Origin: Rehmannia glutinosa
Lineage: Eukaryota; Streptophyta; Magnoliopsida; Lamiales; Orobanchaceae
Length of the DNA stretch: 64,000 nt
NCBI GenBank assembly: GCA_016081115.2
Contig: CM071928.1
Coordinates: 82,160,477-82,224,476 of the forward strand
Direction: 5' to 3'
The notes below the pieces were generated by a model, which worked only from the letters and a program-made list of their open reading frames with translations, was not told the DNA's origin and ran no database searches. Position 1 is the first letter of the stretch; each line of letters opens with the position of its first letter. Below, piece by piece: positions 1-20,448 of this stretch. Position numbers and translations under genes: made by a program.

Positions 1-545
1 CATCATTCACCATACAGAGTTTACTTTTTTCGTGATTGAAAATCCAAATAAGTGAATACTTTATGGGATTAATTTTTCTGTAATATGATCTATCTGAATA
101 TTTTATCACTAAAATGGTGTGACGCCATAATATTAGAATTTATCAAGATTAGAGCACGTAGGCATTAATGCTATTACTCAGCCATTTTCTGTCAAAATTA
201 ATTCCACACATGCATATATGTAAGTCCTATCACTTTGCCTCTATAAAAGTTATAACATTTATTTCTTTTCCCTTTACATATATTTCTATTCCTATACAAC
301 TATTACAATTGAATGTAATAGACCATAACGTTCATGTGATGAGATTGTAATGCTTTAAAAATGATGATTCATTTTCCTTTGTACCCCTAGAAAATTTCAA
401 ACAAAACTCGCAAAACTTTTACTTGATCAAAAAAACATGTGATTGACTTTAAAAATAAACTATGTCTATTACTTCACTAGCTCACAACTTCAAAACTTTC
501 TCCGCAAAATCGAGTTGGCTAGACTTCAATTATGATATTAACTCG

Positions 546-583
<38 letters not shown>

Positions 584-1265
584 AAGAAATTGCCAACGTT
601 CATGTGAAAAAGATGCACAATTAATATTTTTATATTACAAATCATATTGTATTCATCAATCATGTATTAATAATTTTCCCCCACATGTAAAATCTAATCC
701 ATAAAGTATATACATGTGGCAATTAATGCAATACTACATAGGATGCAACAAAATTTACAATCAATTAACAATTTACTCACAAAAATTACTCATACTCCTT
801 GCAAGCATAAAAATATTGGTAATATTTAAGACATTTCGTGTGCATTAAATAGTTTGTGTCACGTTAATTCCTTCATGCCCTGTAATTTCTTCGTTTGCTA
901 ATCTTTTTTTCCCATTTACAAACCAAATTAATCATATTAACCAAATATTTGTTGTTGTTACCCAAACAAATATAATGAAATCATATATATTTACTTACCC
1001 TCATATGTCCAAAGTCAAAATATATAATCTAAATCTGATTATCCTTGTATTTATGAAATTCCTACAAATATTTGTCCTGTAATAAATTTTTACAATTTGT
1101 TGCCAAAATATTTCAGGATGACAGCTACTAATTACAGATATGAAATTAAAATAATCTTCCCTTAAATTTCATACAATCAAAATCTAATTATTTTCTTTAT
1201 ATTGTCCCCCAAATCAATTTCCCTGTTCCATTTTCTTACATTGGCCACAGACACATATTATATAT

Positions 1266-1268
<3 letters not shown>
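1..1268. other. AT-rich upstream intergenic DNA
   Basis: No coding region is supported here. The stretch is AT-rich, with short chance ORFs only and a pure AT dinucleotide run at about 549-580. It probably includes the distal promoter of the RING E3 ligase gene that starts at 1517, but I see no specific regulatory element that I can defend. Confidence 0.6.
549..580. repeat. (AT)n microsatellite
   Basis: An uninterrupted alternation of A and T of about 32 bases. It is a simple-sequence repeat and is likely to vary in length between individuals. Confidence 0.9.

Positions 1269-1307
<39 letters not shown>
1269..1307. repeat. (GA)n microsatellite upstream of the DRIP-like gene
   Basis: A pure GA run of about 39 bases, ending some 210 bases before the chosen ATG at 1517. 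GA/CT tracts are common in the 5' leaders and core promoters of plant genes, so this may lie in the 5' UTR or promoter. The TATA-like text just before it (tatattatatatat) is suggestive but not decisive. Confidence 0.85.
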
Positions 1308-1309
<2 letters not shown>

Positions 1310-1516
1310 ACTTCTTTTCATATCCTTTCATATATTACAGATATGTTCAATTTAATATGTTTTTATTTTACATTCCCTAATTGTGCTTTACGCATTTAAT
1401 TTTGTGCATACACATGCAATTTGCCACCATAAATTTCAAGTTTGCGTAAGAATTTATACATAACACAAAACACAAAAAAACAATACTCAAAACAAAGAGA
1501 TTCAAGGGTCGTGGCT

Positions 1517-4500
1517 ATGGATCTATCATCGAGGCAAAAGAATACGAAGAGATCTTTGACCTGCCCGATTTGTCGGAAAATTTTCAGACAAATCACAACC
1601 ATTGAAGAATGTTGTCACCAGTGTGAGTTATTTAATTTGTTGTAGTCTCTGTTTGATTTCTGTTTATTGAACATTGGCATTTGACATTAATTTACATGTT
1701 TTTTTTTATTAATTCAGTTATGTTTGTAATAGAATTTTGAGCAAAGAATCATATATTTCTCTAGGCCAAGAATCTATTTTAATTTGTTGGTCTTGCATGT
1801 GAAAAATTAAACTTGTTTGTCCGGTTATTTATTTTTGTAAATTGTAATGAGGGATCAACGAGGTATTAAGGGCCTTTAGATGAGTGGTTCCCTTTACAAC
1901 TGATTTTGCATGTCATTAATTATTTTTGCTCGATTCGATTTTTCATTTCAATATAGTTTTTTTTTTCATTTATGTACATTTATTTACGTCATGTGCATCA
2001 TATATTTTCTTATATGACATAAAATATTAGTTGAGTATAAAATTAAAGTTGAGAATCTGGAAAACCTTGTATTGAATTTGCTTGATGTATATTTTCTTCT
2101 TTTCTCGGTTGATTTAACGATAAGTAATTAGAGAATAGATTCAAAGTTTAGCATGGACCTTATTGACAACTTTAGTGGATAATTCTCTTATAATGTAAAT
2201 AATAAGTTACAATTTTAAAGATATCAAGTGTAACATAAAAGCGACAGAACTAAGAAAATTTATGATCCAACTCAGTTTTGTTTCATTTAGAGCCATTCTA
2301 AATGAGATTTATATTCAGAATTTATAAATTATTCTTGAAGTTCTACGTATCATATGTAATTTAGAATGAGATATATATTACAAACTCCTACTGCAAATTA
2401 AATACATATCACCCTACACATACACATATATTTATACAATATTAATGGAAGTAAAATGTTCTAGAAATCGTTAATTACGTAGGGATCTAACCACGATACC
2501 TAATGGTTAGCCATCTGTATGTGCATGTGTGTGTGGTTGCTCTTTTCTATGGTAGTCATTTGCTAAATAAAAATATATGACAAATAATTGATTTTCCTAA
2601 CTAGTATAAATTGTTACTATTGATTACTATTAACATTCACATTTATGGTGACAACTAAGCGGCAATAAAAATTTGCAAGAAAAGGTATGTGACTATATTT
2701 GTGTTGTTTCTATACATATGTCACTAATTATTAATAGTGACAATATAGACACATGTTGTCACTATTAACGTTTGCGAAAATAATTCTTATCGGAAAGCAC
2801 AAATTATTTTTACTAATTACACATATTAGTAACAACTTTAGCATTAGTATATATTTAATATTTTGTTACTATCATAAATTTGTTCTTATATGGTGTTGAT
2901 TTTCTTAATTTAAATATATTTAAGAGAGGATCTTCATATTTACTCTTCTTTTTTTCTTTATTTTTAAAATAGTTTGCCATAATTGCATAACGAAGAAGAT
3001 TACGGAAGAAGGATTACGTAGTTGTCCAGTATGTAACATTGATCTTGGTTGGAATCCACTTCAGAAACTCAGGTACATATGAACTATTGGCTATATATTT
3101 CACAAATGATGGGCAAACAATTTTTTCCACCTAAATAAATAACAATCGATACGGAAATTTATTATCTTCCAATCCAATTTGAAGATCATGTATTTCAATA
3201 CACACACATACATATACTCCATTTGTCCCAAATATACAGTCCATTATTCGATCATTTTTGGGATGTCCCAAATATATAGTCTATTTTTATATTTAATATT
3301 ACATTTCCCATTTTTTACTGTTATAACCCTATTTGATATGCATTTTGTAATTTACACTATTTATTAAATAATGGCAAATCAAATAAATATTTTGCATATT
3401 TGCAATTTCCAATACTTTTCTTAATCTGTGTGAAAAGTCAAAATGAACTATATATATGATTGGAACGAAAAGAGTATTATTTATGACTTAGAGCTGAAGT
3501 AATCATTCTAGGTCTCACTTGAATAACGTGGAGAGTTATACAATGTTTGAAATCACTAAAAAGAGTGTTTCTTAGTTTTTGACCCAAAAAATTACTTTTT
3601 AGTATTTGCAAATGTCAATTTTGTATTTGCTTCATATTTAATCAGAATCTAAAAGAATAAAGTCGAGTGTTTTAGATTTTTGATTCTACTTCTAGTTTGA
3701 TTTCATAAACAAATAAACACTTTAACATTTTTTTCACCAAACTCTCAACTTTTGATTCTATTTGAAAAACTCCAATTTTACTTTTGCTAAAATAAACCAC
3801 TTCTTTTAAAAGCAAAAGTTGTAAACATCTCATAGTCTTTTCCGACCTCATAGTGCTAAAATTTGAAGAACTTGAATGTGTTACTATATTATTACCAATC
3901 ACATTATAACTTATTAAATTCCAAAAGATCTACATATGGTTAATTCTTATGCAACATGTATGTTTTTATATCTTGAAATCTCACGGGATGGACAATTCTT
4001 GGCAAAGCAAAATGAACAATATCAGTGAAAGAAGAGAACATATAGAATCTCCACTTATGCATAGAAAAACAACAAAATCCTCTGAAGATTCAAAACAAGA
4101 AATGAAGGGATTTGGAGGAATTGTTCCAACTAAAGAAAGGTCTCTCTCTTCCTTTGCCAATACGCGAAAACCCGACGTATCCGAGCAACGGCTTGTAACC
4201 TACAGAGATGGAAGTAAATCAACCACAAAGGCAACCATAGTAGAAGACGATCGAACAAAAAGCCCGTTTACTCGTCCTTTTTCGAGAAATGAAAAACAGG
4301 TACATTGATCTTTTACACAATAATTAAGCAGAGTTTAGTTAAGATCATTTTGTTCTTGGTTGTCTTATATATATAATTAGCAAACCTTTTTTTCCCTTTT
4401 CTTTTTGTATTTCATTTGATTTTGGAATAATTAGAATAAGACTGTGATTGGACATACTTTCATTTTTAAAATTTTTATTCTGCTAGAAAATAGTGTGAAA

Positions 4501-6816
4501 AAATTGTTAGGGATTAATAAAAGGTTTTTTGGTAAATGGATATGAAATGGAAATGCAATGATGAAATGATGTGATATGAAAATAGTAAAATAATGATTTT
4601 GAATATGATTGGTAGTTAAAAATATGTTTGTGAGTAAATAGTGAAATAATGGGAAATGTATAATATTGATTTTTTTTTAAAAAAGTGGGTAGATGTGATT
4701 AGTGTAAGAAAAGTGAGAAAAAGTGATAGTGAGTGAATAGTGTATTTTTTCAAAAAATTTCATTTCCATTCCTTTATCAAAAATTTCTAGTATCAAAAAT
4801 ATTTCTGAAAATTCTTATATCCAACCTTTCATATTTTTCTACTTACCTACCAAGCTTTTATTTGTTACAAGATATCCTATGAATTATGTATTGTTTTTGC
4901 ATTTTGCCCTCTACGGACAATTTTACCTCTAGAGTTTTGTTTTTTAAAATAATTAATAATTCCTTAAATTCATTAATTTCATTAATAAACCCAGGGTCTG
5001 ATAATATTTTCTAGGATCGCAAAACAAAATGATTAATGGTTACACATAGGGCTAAATTTGAAAATTATTAGTTAAGTGCAACAATTCGCAAACTTTAGGG
5101 GTTCAGTTCACTTACTTATTGCAGAAATATCTTGCTGATGGATCGTCTTCCGAGCAATACGTTCAGAAAAGTACCGTTGACTATGGAGGAAAATCTTCAG
5201 ACAACAAGAGTAATTTGTGGAGGTCTATAATGGAAAGTAACAACAATGCAAATATGCCATATTCTTTGGAAGGGGCAAAAAAGGATGTTTTATTTACTCC
5301 TAAATTGCAACAACCAAGAGAAGAAATATGGACAAAATCATTACAAGAAAAAATTTCAAATGTGATTGCCGCTGCGGGATTGAAGAATACAACAAGAGTT
5401 ATGGCTGATGATGATGATCATGAAACCGTTGTGCACAACAAAAAAGTCCAAACATTTTGGTTTGCTTTAGTTGCTTCTAATAAACAGTGAGATTGATATA
5501 TTTCCATGGAATTGTATTCATTAAACTTAATTAGTCGAAAAACTTTAGCTAATTTCTTGTTTAATTTTTTTTTCTAGGAAAAGCAAGGCGCCCTTGGAGC
5601 AAATACCTTCTCGATACTTGAGGGTGAGGTACGTTCGGTGGTGAATTTACTTTTGTCGTTCATTAGGCGGATTCAGCCTAATGGATCTACCCAGCCCGTT
5701 GTCCCAACGGAATATTCATACTTTTTAGAGTACTTACTAATACTTTTCAAATGAGACTATTAATATTTTTATTAGAAAAAATAATATTTTTGAGGAGGAA
5801 TTCTTTTAAAAAGCTTTCAGGGGAAAACTAATATTTTTCCATGTAAAACTACTAATACGTCACGGAGACTATTGTATCACTGACAAATATTACAAAACTA
5901 ATACGTTTAAGTGAACTAAATACTAATACATTTGGAGGAAGCTAATACTTTTCGGATGGATTTTGCTAATATCAATCTCTACTAATAAATAAAAACGCCT
6001 TTGGGTATGTTCTTGGGATCCATCTATTGGATTTTGGTCCGTTATATCGTCTGACCGGAGTTTTTGTCATTAATGTTTTCTCTTTGAAAATAGTCTTTAT
6101 TTTTTCTCTAAATTTAATTATATTATGCCCTTTCAGTAGTTTCAATTGTCTAATTTTAGTCAGTCAGATATGATAAATTAACCTCCAATCCTTTCTCCAA
6201 TTTTCATTTTCCCTTTTAATTATATGTTCATATATAATCCTTTATTGTGACTTGCCCTATACTCAAAATATGAAATTAATAGTGATAATATGTCCCATTA
6301 ATCTTACATGATAAATTTACCTAAAAAAATTGGTGCACACTAATCCGATTTCGCTTATTCTTCACAGGGATGGAAATATTACGGTTTCATCTATCAAGAA
6401 GTACCTCATGCAAAAGCTTAATCTACGCAGTGAAAATGAGGTTTATTTTCCATCTACTACACATATATTTTAGCATTTTGTATGCATGTTCTTCATACAA
6501 CACCTATTTTTTTTCTAAGTATTAATTATTCACTGGTCATATGTATCGATCTTTTGATAATTTGACAATTTTTATAGTTCGTAAATATACATACATATAT
6601 ATATAATGATTGATGCCTTAACTAGTTTTTTTACCGACACATTTTCTTGATAATAATTGAGACAATTTTCAGGTGGAAATTAGTCTGCAAGGACGTCGAT
6701 TGCTTCCTGGTTGGGAAATAAGTAAATTGATAGAATTGTGGTTGCACACAACACCACCTTCAGAAAGGAAATCGGCTTTTGTTGGTCACTCTGCTGAGGA
6801 TTTTGTATTGACCTAA
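1517..6816 (+). CDS. DRIP: DRIP-like RING/RAWUL E3 ubiquitin ligase, seven exons
   Basis: Exons by GT-AG junctions and consistent phase: 1517-1622, 2973-3072, 4008-4299, 5125-5486, 5578-5628, 6368-6440, 6673-6816, giving 375 residues. The N-terminus is a C3HC4 RING with Cys16/19, Cys32-His34, Cys37/40 and Cys53/56, split by intron 1. The C-terminus (about 275-375) is the RAWUL ubiquitin-like fold, recognisable from FWFALVAS, IPSRYLRVRDGNI, IKKYLMQKL and LIELWLHTT. This order is that of Arabidopsis DRIP1/DRIP2 (about 420 residues), nuclear Polycomb-type E3 ligases known to ubiquitinate the drought factor DREB2A; the same role here is inferred. The ATG at 1517 is preferred because family members start close to the RING; an in-frame ATG at 1442 would add 25 residues. 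Oddity: the conserved block that normally follows the RING (PDHNLQD-type) is missing, and exon 3 starts with unrelated low-complexity text. The exon 3 acceptor (4007/4008) is the least certain junction; the alternative is an unrecognised exon in intron 2. Confidence 0.88.
2731..2768. repeat. Perfect 13-bp inverted repeat in DRIP-like intron 1
   Basis: The arm ttaatagtgacaa at 2731-2743 is exactly complementary to ttgtcactattaa at 2756-2768, with a 12-base loop. Further gtgac/gtcac words lie on both sides (2580-2890), so this is probably the core of a decayed palindromic transposon inside the intron. No coding content is seen. Confidence 0.6.
3217..3474. mobile_element. Stowaway-like MITE in DRIP-like intron 2
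   Basis: The left end ctccatttgtccc and the right end ggaacgaaaagag are imperfect inverted copies of the plant Stowaway (Tc1/mariner) terminus, of the form ctccctccgtccc. TA lies on each side (3215-3216 and 3475-3476), the expected target duplication for this superfamily. Length 258 bp, AT-rich, non-coding. An internal direct repeat of gtcccaaatata is visible near the left end. It lies wholly within intron 2. Confidence 0.75.
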
Positions 6817-8205
6817 CATATGGTCGCAAAGCTTTTTAATGTCTGCTTAAATATGCAGTTTTTCAAGTTGGATAACAAAAACTTAATTTGTTCTCTTTGG
6901 TTATATTAATGCACCAAATAAGGGGCATGCATATTTTGTGCAGTAGTTGGAGATATTAATTAGACTCTTGTAATTTGTGTTCTGAATGTTTCGATGAAAA
7001 CCTATGTTTTAGTAGGAGAGAAAGAATGCAATTTAACATTGAATTTATTTAAATCAAGTTCTAAAATGATATGTTACATATCATTTTACGTTTGCATATA
7101 TGGTGTTAAAATATTCAAAACTCATCCCTATATAAAGGGTACATAATATACTGATATTGCTTGTTGATCATTACTGAATTGCATGCTACAACAGGAAATA
7201 TGGTCTTACACCTCAAAAACATACATATGCATGCCGCCAGAATAAATCTCTAGAGTAGGCGAAATATTACATGAAACCCTCCTAATTATATCAACAATAT
7301 GAATCAGACTTATACCCCAAGGATAAAATACCTTCGGGAAAATAGGTTTTTCAGTCATGTAACTTGGACTACTTGGAAATTTAGTTATCTAAACAATTAG
7401 ATTTAAAATTTGATCCAATATCTATCGAAAATTTGTACATTTAGTCCAATTTGTACTAAGACCAAAAATTGACACAAATTTTGAGAATTTTAATGTTTTG
7501 GAAGCAATTTTTGCGCCAAATCACCAAAATACCCAATTTCTTTTGACATGTTTGATTCCGACCGGTCATAATCAGCAATTTCTATTAAAATACACAATTT
7601 TGGTCAAAATAAGACTAAATGTTCAAACAATATTGGCCTAAACTTCAAAAGTAACTACTTAGATAACTAAATCTCAAACTAGTTCAAGTTACAGGACCAA
7701 ATAAATTATTTTCCCAATATCTTACAAAACGATACTTTCGGAGTTTGTAGTTAAAGAGTGAAACAAACTCAGACTAACGTACACGAGAATTCTACAAGCT
7801 TTAAGAAAAACAAGGCAATCAAAATAAACACTTTAAAGCAACTTGTACAATTGAACAACTAGCATATATATGCATTCAACGGTACCAAAAATCATCGATA
7901 CATACTAACTAATTAATGCTACATATTTCACACACGGACATAAGTATCAAATTAAAGCACATAAGTTAAATCAAGTGCAGGAGCAAAATCGATCGACTAT
8001 TGCTGTTCATACTCAATAGCTTATGGAAACATAAAAGTTTATGATTTAGGACAAAACATACCAATTCTCTAATCGTAATTACACGACGACAAGGTTGTAG
8101 CTTCCCGAACAATCCCTGGAAACGGAACTAATCGTACTTTCTTCTTCTTTCTTTCTCAGACAGCCTTGAAGAAATACATAGTCCATAGTATTGTTGCATA
8201 TCGCA
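6817..8205. other. Convergent intergenic region between the DRIP-like and KNOX genes
   Basis: 1.4 kb that must hold the 3' UTRs of both genes, because they converge. The middle (about 7343-7715) is a dispersed inverted-terminal repeat annotated separately. No further gene is supported. Confidence 0.7.
7343..7715. repeat. Dispersed TIR repeat, copy A
   Basis: The left end reads tttcagtcatgtaacttgga and the right end, on the other strand, reads tttggtcctgtaacttgaac: imperfect terminal inverted repeats. Interior phrases such as ggtcaaaataagactaaatg and accaaatcacc-type text recur in copy B (8705-9165, KNOX intron 4) and in 22440-23035. It looks like a non-autonomous DNA element. The superfamily is not determined because no target duplication is clear. 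Confidence 0.55.
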
Positions 8206-15156
<6,951 letters not shown>

Positions 15157-15480
15157 TTTTTTAACAATTAAATAAAAAAGAAAAAACCCTTTTTGGAAAT
15201 TTGCAGAAAAAACAAACCCTAGAAAGTAAAGATCTCTTTTGTATTTCTTCCTTTAAAACTGGGGGTTTAATTCTGCCTATTTCTTGGGAGAATAGTGGGG
15301 TTTTAGAATACTTAAGAAAAATAGGACTAAAATTTGAATAAGATGAAAATATAGTGATTGAAGCTTGGGGGAAGAACTCACATGGCGGAAGGAATTATCA
15401 GCAGTGATCTTTGGGAGGGGATGACAAGACGTTCTTTCTTGATGAAGAATAAACAAATATATATAAACTTGGAAAATTTA
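15157..15480 (-). promoter_or_regulatory. KNAT1-like core promoter and 5' leader
   Basis: Upstream of the KNOX ATG at 15156. A TATA-like run (tatatatatt on the minus strand) lies at about 15455-15466, roughly 300 bases from the ATG, which would place the transcription start near 15425-15435. The leader between them lacks an obvious intron. No specific operator is claimed. Confidence 0.45.
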
Positions 15481-15584
15481 AATTTTTTTTCTGCTTGAAA
15501 TTCTCTCTCTTTTGTTTTGTTTTGGTTTAATATTTCTTTTCACCTTTACTTTTGTTTTTATATTATTTTTAAAAATTCGATCAT

Positions 15585-15660
15585 ATCATTACTGAGACTC
15601 GAATTCGGATTTTTTCCCGAACCGAAGAGTAATACGCGTAGCCACTGAGTTAGTTTTCAC
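15585..15660 (-). mobile_element. Possible tRNA-like SINE fragment
   Basis: On the minus strand the text contains aactcagtggctac (box A-like) and gaattcgagtctc (box B-like) about 45 bases apart, as in tRNA-derived repeats. No target duplication or tail was found, so it is weakly supported. Confidence 0.35.
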
Positions 15661-16790
15661 CTTTACTTTCACAAAGGCCCTTTCACCTTATTACTCTGTT
15701 CACTTTTTTGTTTTTTTTTTTAAGTATGGGCTTTCTTTTGTGTAGAAAATTGATCATGTTAGTCTTTGTTAATATAATATTGAAACTTAGGGGCCAGTTT
15801 AAAACTAATCATGAATCTTAATTAATGATTAATAAAGACTTTAATTATTTTTTTGAGAAGAATAAAGACTTTAATTATGATATCAGTTATATACAGTAAA
15901 AACTTTTTGCATCATTCAAACATTCACATTAATATATTCTTTTCCTAGTTGGGGGTACAAGGTTGGACATTAATATTAGTGATTTGATTTTAAATAAATA
16001 GATCTCAATTCATAGGTATTCGACTTTTGTTCGGCTTTGTGAACAATGCCCATTTTTTTATTTTTTATATTATATTCGATCTATTTAAAAAAAATTAGAT
16101 GCAATTTTAATTGATTGATGAATTGTGGTTAAAATACTTCGGAAAGTTGGCTATGTAAAGTAAATTAATTTAATAATTTTGTTTTGAATTAATTTATCTT
16201 ATTTGATAAAGGTACTTTATGCAGATATGGACGAATAAGTAAAAGTCTAACCATTTGGGAAATCATATCTCAAAGATATTTGTTTTCTTTTTTGTTTAGG
16301 ATAGAAGCTTATCTTGCCATGTTTTCTATAGGCTTTTCTATTTATGGTGGTTTAATTTTACGTGGCAATTATTTATTGTAAATCTTTGAAGAGAAAATAG
16401 ACGATCATATTACAATATTTTCAGGCAGAAAACGAGAGATTGAACTTCAATGAGAGACAATGAGATTTGGTCTACATTGCAAACATTGTTTGAGAGAGGT
16501 CAATGTTGAAGCCAAATTGATGAAGTGCAAGTCTAGAAGTAGCTAATAAACAAGTCTAAGTGCATAGAGCACTTTACAGATGGACTTTTAGATCGAAAAG
16601 TTTATTTTCATAATAATAAATACTTAATAGTTAATTTAAAATAGGCTTTTGATCTTATGTTGCAACACTAAACTTAACATAATTAAGTTACCAGAAATTG
16701 ACTAAGAATAATATATTTAGAAGCAAATTTAATTAGATGTTGTAAGTAGCAAGGTCTCTTGTGAGACTATCACACTGGATCAAATAAAAA
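15661..16790. other. Intergenic AT-rich DNA
   Basis: Upstream of the KNOX gene and before the RTE element. It is AT-rich with T and A homopolymer runs. No gene or clear repeat structure is supported, apart from aggtctcttgtgagac at about 16753, one of several scattered copies of a short gtctcNNgagac-type palindrome in this window. Confidence 0.5.
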
Positions 16791-16796
16791 GAATAT

Positions 16797-17690
16797 ACAA
16801 CAACAACAACAAACTAAGCCTTAATCCCACTACGTGGGGTCGGCTATACGGATCATATCGCGCCATCGTGTACGGTCATAGGCCATATTTTCGTTTATTT
16901 TTAGGTATAACATGTCATGTTTAATAGCTTCTTTCCAAGTCTTTTTAGGCCCACCTCTTCATCTTTTGATTTATGTGAGTGATTCTCTACCTTCTAAACG
17001 TCGCACAGGTGCATCTAAAGGTCTCCTATAAACATGTCCAAACCATCTTAATCGTGTTTCTCTAATTTTCTCGTCTATTGGTGTTACTCCCACTTTGTTT
17101 CTAATGTGTTCATTTCTTATTCTATTTAATCTAGTGTGTCCGCACATCCATCTTAGCATTCTCATCTCTGCTACCCTCATTTTTTGTTCGTGTTCAAATT
17201 TAGTCGGCCAACATTCTGCTCCATAAAGCATTGCGGGCCTTATGGCCGTTTTATAAAATTTTCCTTTCAATTTTAATGGTATTTTACGGTCACAAAGGAT
17301 AGAAGATGCACTCCTCCATTTATTCCAACCCGCCTGGATCCTATGTGTGACATCTTTATTGATTTATCCGTTCTCTTCAATTATAGATCATAAGTATTTA
17401 AAACTCTTTGTTATACTCACTTCATGTCCATCAATTTTAACCTTCGTCTCATTGTTCCTGTTGTTTTTACTAAAGTGGCATTCCATGTATTCTGTTTTAG
17501 CCCTACTTATAGTAAAATCTTTTGAGTCGAGTGCTTCTCTCCAAACTTCCAATTTTGCGTTTACTCCTTCCCTTGTTTCATCAATTAAAACTATATCGTC
17601 CGCAAATAACATACATTCAGGGATGGATTTTTGTAAGTGTTTAGTAATCGAAAAAGTCAACATTAAGTGGTAAGCCAAAAATCAGTCGGT
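16797..17690 (-). mobile_element. 5'-truncated RTE-type LINE
   Basis: On the minus strand, 17678-17388 and 17270-16971 encode the end of a reverse transcriptase. MLFADDIVLIDE is the F/YADD active site, followed by TEYMEC, then YGAECWP and MRMLRWMCGHTR, the usual C-terminus of plant RTE proteins. The two parts are in different frames, separated by 17271-17387, so the gene is dead. The 3' end carries tagtgggattaaggctt-type text and ends in (TTG)n repeats, typical of RTE. The rest of the reverse transcriptase and the endonuclease are absent. Confidence 0.85.
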
Positions 17691-18110
17691 AATACTTTTA
17701 GCAAAAAAGTATTACTTTTATTAGAAAAATCTAATATTATTGATTAAAAAAAGTGATATACGTTTTGTTATATTTGAAAACATACACTTTTCATATAAAA
17801 GTGATATTTGTTGTGATAAAATGTGACATTCTTAAACAAGAAAAATAATATCACTTTTGTTACTTTGTAAATATATATTTTTCACTTAAAACTGTTATAC
17901 TTTTTAGTATAACATGTGATACTATTCGGTTTATAAAATAATATTTTTCAACTTAAACATGTGATATTTTTTGGTTAAAAATGCAATATTTTTTTTAGTT
18001 TAGCATGTAATATTGTTCAATTATACATGTAATACTTTTTACCAAAAAATATGAAATATATATTTACTTTATAAATATATTTCACAAAATTGAAAATATA
18101 GTTCCTCGTT
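17690..18110. repeat. AT-rich degenerate repeat
   Basis: Loose repetition of atacttttag, taatattNtt and gtgatattt words over about 400 bases, directly beyond the truncated RTE element. Similar text occurs at 5700-5990 and 29740-31160, so it may be a dispersed family. No coding content. Confidence 0.4.
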
Positions 18111-18399
18111 TATGTACCACCATGAATCAAACCCAAATCACGATTGAGTCAAACAAAAAACCACGAATGAAACTCAAATCACAACAGAATCAACAACAAA
18201 AAAAGAATATATAAAGACGAAAACAAAAGGAAAGATTCCAATTTAATTTTTTAAAGCTTCTATCGTCGATTGGTGGTGATAGATGCGTCAAATGATGAAT
18301 ATAATGTTGGTAATAGGACAAGCTCATCATGGGCTTTAGTTGGTACCAAATTATAGTCGTGTGGCAAAAAATTGAAGCAAAATGATCGAAAAAGGAGAT

Positions 18400-18533
<134 letters not shown>

Positions 18534-19369
18534 AAATTAACAAAAAAGACGGATTGGATTGGTGTGTGCGATACATCTGATTAGAAAGTATTCGTATAAT
18601 GGTCCTAGATGATAATTTGCCTAAGAAACTAAATGTTATGAGATTTGGAATTTATTTGTCTATTATAGAAGTAGACCATTTACAAGAAGGAGCTTAATTC
18701 AATTTGAGTACTCATATTTTCGATGGATCAAACTACCCCTACTAGAAAACTAGGATGTGAGCATTCATTAAGTCCTAAGATGACTACATCTTAGGCATTG
18801 TTGGAAACATGGTTATAGTAAGATCACAATTTCAAGTGTATATGGCTCTTTAATTTTAGAAACGAAAAAATAAATATTGTGTATCTATTTTCAAAAAATC
18901 ATTTATAAAGTGAGTCAGAAATAGATGCATACTAAGTTCTAACAAATATGGAACATTGATAAATTAGTCAAAATGTGGTGTTTTACTAAGTTGCTTTGAT
19001 TTCCTGTCCTAGTAGACAAGTTTGATGCAAATCATCAATAACCATGAGATTTTGAAAGAGTGCATAAATTATTTCTTTGTTGATTGAGAGTGTATAAATG
19101 GAAGACTTGACTTATGCACAAATCGATTAAGATTTGATAGAGATCATAAGTTTTTAGCTCAAGTAATATTGCTCACTCTTTATAAGGGTATTGATCAGTG
19201 TTCAAACGGTAATTTTTCTTTTTTGGTCATTTATCTAACACTACTTTGAGATTTCATCCTTTTTCTTTTTGCTTTTGACAAATAGTCCTTTTTCTAAACA
19301 AAATTTGAGATTTGGTCCACTTACCTGCTATAGCAGGTTACTTTGACCTGTTGACTAATGTGATATTTT

Positions 19370-20410
19370 TATTTTCAAAATTTTTAATTTTCATTTAGAA
19401 AACAATATTTAAATCTTACATGGCATCCTAAAAATTCGAAAAACCATTTTAAAATCTAAAAATTAAATATCTAATTTTTTTATAAGAAATATCTAAAATT
19501 TGATAATTTATTTAAAAAAACTAAAAATAGTAAAAATAATATGAAATTAATTTAAAATTACAAAAAAAATACGAAAGTTGTTAAAAAAATATATAAACTA
19601 TATGAAAAAATCTAAAATTTATTTTAAATATTGAAAACTATTTTATTTTTGAAATAGAAAAACTCAAAATTATTTTGAAAAAGTTGTTTTTAAACTAAAA
19701 GATGTTTCAAAATCTGAAAATTTGTTTAAAAACTAAAAAATTGTTAAAAAACCTAACAATTATTCGAAATATTACAATATAAAATAAAAAAAAGTTGAAA
19801 ATTGTCTAAAAACAAGAAAATTAGTCTAAAAATCTGAAAATGTATTAAAACTAAAACTTTTAAAAATTTTACAAAAACATATGAATTATTTTTTAAAACA
19901 AATCCGACAATTACGCCAAATATATAAAAATAATCTAATTTTTAAACAAATTTCAGATTTTTTTCCTTCGATTTAAATTTTTTTTTTACATATTTGGCAT
20001 ACTTTTTAGATTTTTGAAAAATAATTTATAGTTTTTTAAAAACAATTCTAAGTTTTTACTCTATTTTTTATTTTATAAAAAAATCAGATATTGTTTTTAT
20101 AAAAAATTCAAAAAGTCTTTGTTTTTAATTCATTTTCAGATTTTTGGACGTTTTAAAATAGATTATAATATTTCAAATAAATTTCAGAGTTTTTAAAATA
20201 GTTTACAGTATTTTTTTAAAAAACTCATTTTTTTTTGTAATTTTAAAACAACTTCGATTTTTCCCTATTTTTAGTTTTTTTACAAAAGCTATCATATTTT
20301 ATATATTTTATTTTTTAGATTTTAAAATATTTTTTTGAATTTTTTAAGACTTTATTACAAAAATTCAAATAATTTTTAATTTTAGTAAGACAATTTTCAG
20401 GATTTTTAGA
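19370..20410. repeat. Long AT-rich imperfect palindrome
   Basis: The first half is A-rich (aaaattcgaaaaacc, ttttaaaatctaaaaa) and the second half T-rich with matching words (tttttagattttaaaat, tttttttgaatttttt). An inner pair gccaaatatat (19917) and atatttggc (19990) is also seen. The whole looks like a degenerate foldback of roughly 500-base arms inside the CACTA-like element. Arm boundaries were judged by eye. Confidence 0.4.
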
Positions 20411-20448
20411 CAATTTTTCGATGTCGGATAGATATTCTAATTTTTAAC

